Source: Alphaproteobacteria bacterium (GTDB lineage: Bacteria; Pseudomonadota; Alphaproteobacteria; Rhodobacterales; Rhodobacteraceae). From it: a DNA stretch of 8,259 nucleotides. The position numbers and the translations under genes are program-made. The DNA lies in the NCBI GenBank assembly GCA_030428025.1, contig JAUIBJ010000123.1, forward strand, positions 1-8,259, in the 5' to 3' direction. A model generated the notes under the pieces. That model made no database searches. It worked only from the letters and a program-made list of their open reading frames with translations, and was not told the origin of the DNA. Below, in pieces: positions 6,216-8,259 of the stretch. The number at the start of each line of letters is the position of its first letter. The first letter of the stretch is position 1.

Positions 6216-6704
6216 TTACGGCATCCGCAGGTGAATCAACGCGGACTCCGCAGAAGCGGGCCGGACGAGTATGAAAAGGTTGTCGAATTCGTCTTTCTCG
6301 ATAGAGAGGCTTTCCGACGCACCAAGGCTTTCCAGAATACCCGGAATGGTTTCCGCATGGCCGACGACGAGGATCGTGTCTTCGGCGTGATCGAATTCCA
6401 GAGTGTCAATTAAGCCGACGATGTCCCTTCTCGGCAGGGCGCTTCTCGGCAGGTCGAGGGCCGTTGCGATGATGCCGCCCGTTTCCCGGGTCCGCAGGGC
6501 ATCTGATGTGAAGATTTTGTCCAGGCCAACATTCCGAAGCATGTCGGCCCAATCTGCCGCGCGTTGCCGTCCCGCAGGTGTCAGTGCCGGGTCTGAGCCG
6601 GAAAGTTCCTTTTCCGCATGTCGGATCAGGTAGACGGTTTCTTGTGCCGTGGCTGGAAGGCCGACGAACGAAAACAGCAACAGTGCCGAGAAGTAGGTGC
6701 GCAT
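6216..6704 (-). CDS. Exported histidine phosphatase family protein (phosphoglycerate-mutase-like)
   Basis: A 162-residue protein with a signal peptide (MRTYFSALLLFSFVGLPATA, likely cut after residue 20), so probably periplasmic. The mature part has the histidine phosphatase core: YLIRHAEKE with Arg28 and phospho-acceptor His29, TSDALRTRET with Arg71, and VVGHAETIP with His116. Size and motif spacing are like the short SixA-type members, but those are cytoplasmic phosphohistidine phosphatases and this one is exported, so its substrate is unknown. The ATG at 6704 is chosen because GGAG (6713-6716) lies 8 nt upstream and the signal peptide starts there; the frame is open upstream to 6866 but that part is not protein-like. 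It is convergent with the ketosynthase gene, and its stop (TAA, 6216-6218) is 55 bp from that gene's stop. Confidence 0.88.
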   Translation of the reverse strand: MRTYFSALLLFSFVGLPATAQETVYLIRHAEKELSGSDPALTPAGRQRAADWADMLRNVGLDKIFTSDALRTRETGGIIATALDLPRSALPRRDIVGLIDTLEFDHAEDTILVVGHAETIPGILESLGASESLSIEKDEFDNLFILVRPASAESALIHLRMP

Positions 6705-6759
6705 GCTCTTGCACTCCGAACCGACGGAATATTGTCCCATTCTTCGGTAATTCAGGCTG

Positions 6760-6788
6760 CAAGACAAGCAATCCCGGGATCGTGTCAA
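6760..6788 (-). promoter_or_regulatory. Possible promoter of the phosphatase gene with an internal palindrome
   Basis: On the - strand a perfect TTGACA (6788-6783) is followed 17 bp later by GTCTTG (6765-6760), a poor -10 box. The spacer contains the perfect 10-bp palindrome ATCCCGGGAT (6771-6780). It lies about 55 bp before the start codon at 6704. A strong -35 with a poor -10 and a palindrome between them is the layout of a regulated promoter, but the -10 mismatch leaves this uncertain. Confidence 0.28.
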
Positions 6789-6866
6789 GTTGCGGCGCCG
6801 TCGCGCGCGCCCGGAGACCGGTTTGGCTTCCGGATGAATAGTCCCGCTCCCGCCCCTAGGCCGCAC

Positions 6867-6900
6867 AACAAAAAACGCCGCCCGGTCAGGGACGGCGTTT
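6867..6900 (-). terminator. Intrinsic terminator of the IalB-family gene
   Basis: AAACGCCG (6873-6880) pairs with CGGCGTTT (6893-6900) over 8 bp, plus two further C-G pairs inside after a mismatch, around a short loop. Read on the - strand the stem is followed by TTTGTTG, making a T run with the stem end. It lies 27 bp after the IalB gene stop at 6928 and separates it from the phosphatase gene downstream on the same strand. Confidence 0.85.
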
Positions 6901-6927
6901 CCGGCGCAGGCTGGCGAACCCGGCGTT

Positions 6928-7536
6928 TCAGTTCGGCGCGACAGAGACGTTCTCGTAGGCCTTTGTGAAGCCGTCGAGCGAGGCCTTGATGATCACCCGC
7001 TCGTTCGGGGCCTGGGCCGGTATGATGGTCAGCACCGCCTCGGCGCCGGCCTTGAAGGCGTCGATATCGCCCTGGGTCAGGCCGATCCGGGCGAAACAGC
7101 CCACCATCGAGCAGAAGGAATAGGTATAGGCCTTGGCCCGCCCGTCATCGACCGCGATCTTCAGGCCCTGCGGCAAGAGCGTGCCGAGCGGCACCACGAT
7201 GGTGGCGCCGGCCACCGCTTCGCTGTCGCCGGGCAGCTTGAACAGGCTGAACTCGGCCACCGGGTTGCCGGCCTCCTCGCGCAAGAGCTGGTACATCTGA
7301 CAGGGGTCTTCCTCGGCCTCGCTGCGGAAGCACTGAAGCTGCCAGTCGCCATAGGTTTCCTTGATGTAGGAGGGGTCTTCCTGCACCTCCTGGCCCATGT
7401 CGAGGCCGGGGGTGGTATCGGCCTGCTCCTGAGCGGCGTCGGCCTCTGCGCCGGCCTCGGCATCGTCCTGGGCCTGGGCTGCGGTGCCGAGGGCCAGAAG
7501 CGCGATCAATGGCAGGGTGGTAAGCGGTTTGAACAT
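6928..7536 (-). CDS. Invasion-associated locus B (IalB) family exported protein
   Basis: A 202-residue secreted protein. A signal peptide (MFKPLTTLPLIALLALGTAAQA, likely cut after residue 22) is followed by an acidic, alanine/glutamate-rich linker (about 24-55) and the IalB domain (about 60-200). Family marks are YGDWQLQC (Cys69), EDPCQMYQLL (Cys79), GNPVAEFSLFKLP, AGATIVVPLGTLLPQGL and FCSMVGCFARIGL (Cys142, Cys147). The four cysteines are probably two disulfides. IalB was named in Bartonella, but homologues are widespread in free-living alphaproteobacteria, so no virulence role is implied; the molecular function is not established. The ATG at 7536 has GGGGA 5 nt upstream (complement of 7542-7546) and begins the signal peptide. 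The gene stands alone, with its own promoter at 7600-7628 and terminator at 6867-6900. Confidence 0.9.
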   Translation of the reverse strand: MFKPLTTLPLIALLALGTAAQAQDDAEAGAEADAAQEQADTTPGLDMGQEVQEDPSYIKETYGDWQLQCFRSEAEEDPCQMYQLLREEAGNPVAEFSLFKLPGDSEAVAGATIVVPLGTLLPQGLKIAVDDGRAKAYTYSFCSMVGCFARIGLTQGDIDAFKAGAEAVLTIIPAQAPNERVIIKASLDGFTKAYENVSVAPN

Positions 7537-7599
7537 GAAATCCCCATTTGGTGGTCGATCGTCCGGCTGCGCACGGACGTATCCGATGCGCTCAAAAGG

Positions 7600-7628
7600 A
7601 TAAAATCGCACAGTCCGGCAGGTTGCAA
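7600..7628 (-). promoter_or_regulatory. Candidate sigma-70-type promoter of the IalB-family gene
   Basis: On the - strand TTGCAA (7628-7623) and TTTTAT (7605-7600) are separated by 17 bp; each matches the consensus at 4 of 6 positions. Transcription would begin near 7593, leaving a leader of about 57 nt before the ATG at 7536. It sits between the terminator at 7662-7691 and the gene, as expected for a separate unit. Confidence 0.5.
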
Positions 7629-7661
7629 GGCTTTTGCGGAAAGCGGTTTTTCCCGGCCCGC

Positions 7662-7731
7662 AAAAAAGGAAAAGAGACCTTTCGGTCTCTTCCCCTCCGT
7701 TCTCCCTGCCGGACTGGCCGACTTAGTTATT
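7662..7731 (-). ncRNA. Candidate small RNA (about 70 nt) with Shine-Dalgarno-like purine stretch
   Basis: A promoter at 7738-7766 and an intrinsic terminator enclose about 70 nt with no reading frame. The predicted start is near 7731. From 5' to 3' the RNA has: a short AU-rich leader; a 5-bp hairpin GUCGG/CCGGC (7722-7718 and 7712-7708, one G-U pair); a purine-rich open stretch AGGGAGAACGGAGGGGA (7707-7691); and the terminator. The terminator is a perfect 8-bp stem AAGAGACC/GGTCTCTT (7672-7679 and 7684-7691) with a 4-nt loop (GAAA on the - strand RNA), then TTCCTTTTTT. The exposed GGAG and GGAGGGG look like ribosome-site mimics. The next gene downstream is ialB-like but has its own promoter, so this is not obviously its leader. 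Function is unknown. Confidence 0.6.
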
Positions 7732-7737
7732 GCGCGA

Positions 7738-7766
7738 ACGCTATGACAGTTCCTGCGACCCGTCAA
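7738..7766 (-). promoter_or_regulatory. Sigma-70-type promoter of the downstream small RNA, with AT-rich upstream element
   Basis: On the - strand TTGACG (7766-7761, 5/6 match) is followed by a 17-bp spacer and TAGCGT (7743-7738, matching T1, A2 and T6). Just upstream of the -35 on the same strand lies an AT-rich stretch (AAAAATTTTTGAA, complement of 7777-7789), which is placed like an UP element. Nothing protein-coding follows on this strand for 190 bp, which points to a non-coding transcript. Confidence 0.55.
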
Positions 7767-7843
7767 CAGCCCTAGTTCAAAAATTTTTAAGCGTTTGATT
7801 TATAAGGGGAATTCGCGCCGGACCCGGGGGAAAGCCGGTCCTG

Positions 7844-7873
7844 AAAAAAGGGCCGCACCGGATGGGTGCGGCC
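7844..7873 (-). terminator. Intrinsic terminator of the upstream small RNA
   Basis: GGCCGCACC (7851-7859) and GGTGCGGCC (7865-7873) form a perfect 9-bp stem with a 5-nt loop. On the - strand this is followed by CTTTTTT (complement of 7850-7844). On the + strand the run of A's precedes the stem, so the orientation is clear. No protein gene ends nearby on the - strand, so this terminator must serve a non-coding transcript. Confidence 0.8.
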
Positions 7874-7930
7874 AGTCTGACAGGGAGGAAGTCACCCCGG
7901 CACCAAGAGGACATGCGGCCCGGGGCAGAA
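7844..7930 (-). ncRNA. Candidate small RNA with anti-Shine-Dalgarno loops, CcsR/cuckoo-like
   Basis: On the - strand three successive hairpins are visible. The first has arms CCCCGG/CCGGGG (7925-7920 and 7900-7895), extended by GCC/GGU with one bulge, and a 12-nt loop containing UCCUC. The second is a short stem UGAC/GUCA (7894-7891 and 7881-7878) with the loop UUCCUCCCU. The third is an intrinsic terminator (7844-7873). Pyrimidine, anti-Shine-Dalgarno-like loops ahead of a terminator are the plan of the CcsR RNAs of Rhodobacter and the wider 'cuckoo' RNAs of alphaproteobacteria. The motif here is shorter than the full CCUCCUCCC. The 5' end is not fixed: I see no clear promoter upstream, where the - strand soon becomes antisense to the DUF853 gene. 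The alternative is a structured leader of that gene on the + strand. Confidence 0.5.
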
Positions 7931-7935
7931 TGAGG

Positions 7936-7964
7936 GTGGCAGACAATCGTTAACTTTGTATGGT
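7936..7964 (+). promoter_or_regulatory. Weak candidate promoter of the DUF853 gene
   Basis: GTGGCA (7936-7941) and TATGGT (7959-7964) lie 17 bp apart and match the sigma-70 consensus at about 4 of 6 positions each. Transcription would begin near 7971, about 30 nt before the proposed TTG start at 8001. If right, the GTG at 7971 would sit at the very 5' end and could not be used normally. Confidence 0.25.
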
Positions 7965-8000
7965 CACAGCGTGAAAAAACTGCGGCAGGGACGCAAGAAA

Positions 8001-8259
8001 TTGGAACAAAAGGTCTTTGTGGGCGGCGGGGGCGAGGGTTATGGCACCAAGCAGGGCCTCACGCTCAAATACGCCAACCGTCACGGGCTGATTGCCGGGG
8101 CCACGGGCACCGGCAAGACGGTCACGCTCCAGATTCTCGCCGAGGGGTTCTCGGCCGCCGGCGTGCCGGTCTTCCTGTCGGACGTGAAGGGCGACCTTTC
8201 GGGGCTCGCGGCGCCGGGGAGTGCCGATTTCAAGCTGCATGACGCCTTCACGAGCCGGG
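8001..8259 (+). CDS. HerA-like ATPase, DUF853/YjgR family (N-terminal part, continues past window)
   Basis: A P-loop ATPase of the HerA/FtsK-like group; its biological role is poorly defined. The frame is open to the end of the window, giving 86 residues. KVFVGGGGEGYG leads into LKYANRHGLIAGATGTGKT, where the Walker A motif GATGTGKT is at 33-40, followed by VPVFLSDVKGDLSGLA (55-70). This order is typical of DUF853 proteins, as in E. coli YjgR (ANRHGLITGATGTGKT, DVKGDL). The start is proposed at TTG 8001 because AGGGA (7987-7991) lies 9 nt upstream and relatives begin only a few residues before KVFVGGG or its equivalent. An in-frame GTG at 7971 would add the basic stretch VKKLRQGRKK but lacks a ribosome site. 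The rest of the protein lies downstream of the window. Confidence 0.9.
   Translation, partial: MEQKVFVGGGGEGYGTKQGLTLKYANRHGLIAGATGTGKTVTLQILAEGFSAAGVPVFLSDVKGDLSGLAAPGSADFKLHDAFTSR

Noticed and set aside
7788..7914. Short - strand frame from ATG (7914) reading through the small RNA terminator
   Set aside because: It has no ribosome site, crosses a strong terminator, and its product (MSSWCRGDFLP...) has no recognisable character.
7874..7970. Reading the 7844-7930 structure as a + strand leader or leader peptide of the DUF853 gene (AGAGG then ATG at 7913, 6 codons)
   Set aside because: The T-tract lies on the - strand side, the spacing between AGAGG and ATG is only 2 nt, and the peptide has no attenuator-like codon run.
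7971..8000. GTG at 7971 as the start of the DUF853 protein
   Set aside because: It has no Shine-Dalgarno sequence, adds a basic extension not expected in the family as I know it, and would lie at the 5' end of the transcript if the weak promoter is right. It is kept as an alternative.
1..8259. Mobile elements, CRISPR arrays, tRNA or rRNA genes
   Set aside because: I found no transposase or integrase, no long terminal repeats, no regularly spaced repeats, and no cloverleaf-like segment in the intergenic regions.

Overview
The window is chromosomal DNA from a GC-rich alphaproteobacterium, most likely of the Rhodobacterales (Rhodobacter/Paracoccus-like). The evidence is the gene set: an IalB-family secreted protein, a Tat-exported DUF882 peptidase, a YcbB-type L,D-transpeptidase, LpxD, and a HerA-like DUF853 ATPase whose N-terminus reads KVFVGGGGEGYG. 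Codon third positions are strongly G/C throughout the genes. I see no insertion sequence, phage gene, CRISPR array or tRNA. This is ordinary core and envelope territory, with interest in the gaps.

Layout, left to right. Positions 1-601 hold the C-terminal two thirds of lipoyl synthase (lipA, +). A strong 14-bp hairpin at 645-682 separates it from a convergent Tat-exported murein peptidase of the MepK/YcbK (DUF882) family (719-1288, -). A 320-bp AT-richer divergent gap (1289-1608) with several dyads and a 10-bp-phased direct repeat leads to an L,D-transpeptidase (1609-3432, +). These two neighbours fit as a cutter and a maker of peptidoglycan crosslinks. Next on the + strand is a compact lipid unit: lpxD (3570-4661), a dedicated acyl carrier protein (4695-4952) and a FabF/NodE-like ketoacyl-ACP synthase (4949-6160, overlapping the ACP gene by 4 bp). 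This suggests an acyl chain built on its own carrier, possibly for lipid A.

On the - strand follow a small exported histidine phosphatase (6216-6704) and an IalB-family protein (6928-7536), the latter with a recognisable promoter and terminator.

The gap 7537-8000 holds no protein gene but is rich in signals, all pointing to - strand transcription: two separate intrinsic terminators (7844-7873 and 7662-7691), one with a good sigma-70-type promoter placed about 70 nt upstream. I read these as two tandem small RNAs. The upstream one presents pyrimidine loops (UCCUC and CCUCCC, anti-Shine-Dalgarno-like), resembling the CcsR/'cuckoo' RNA class of alphaproteobacteria. The downstream one carries a purine-rich Shine-Dalgarno-like stretch with 7 nt of exact complementarity to the first. 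This is the most noteworthy part of the window. The window ends in the first 86 codons of a DUF853 HerA-like ATPase on the + strand, starting divergently from the RNAs, probably at a TTG codon.
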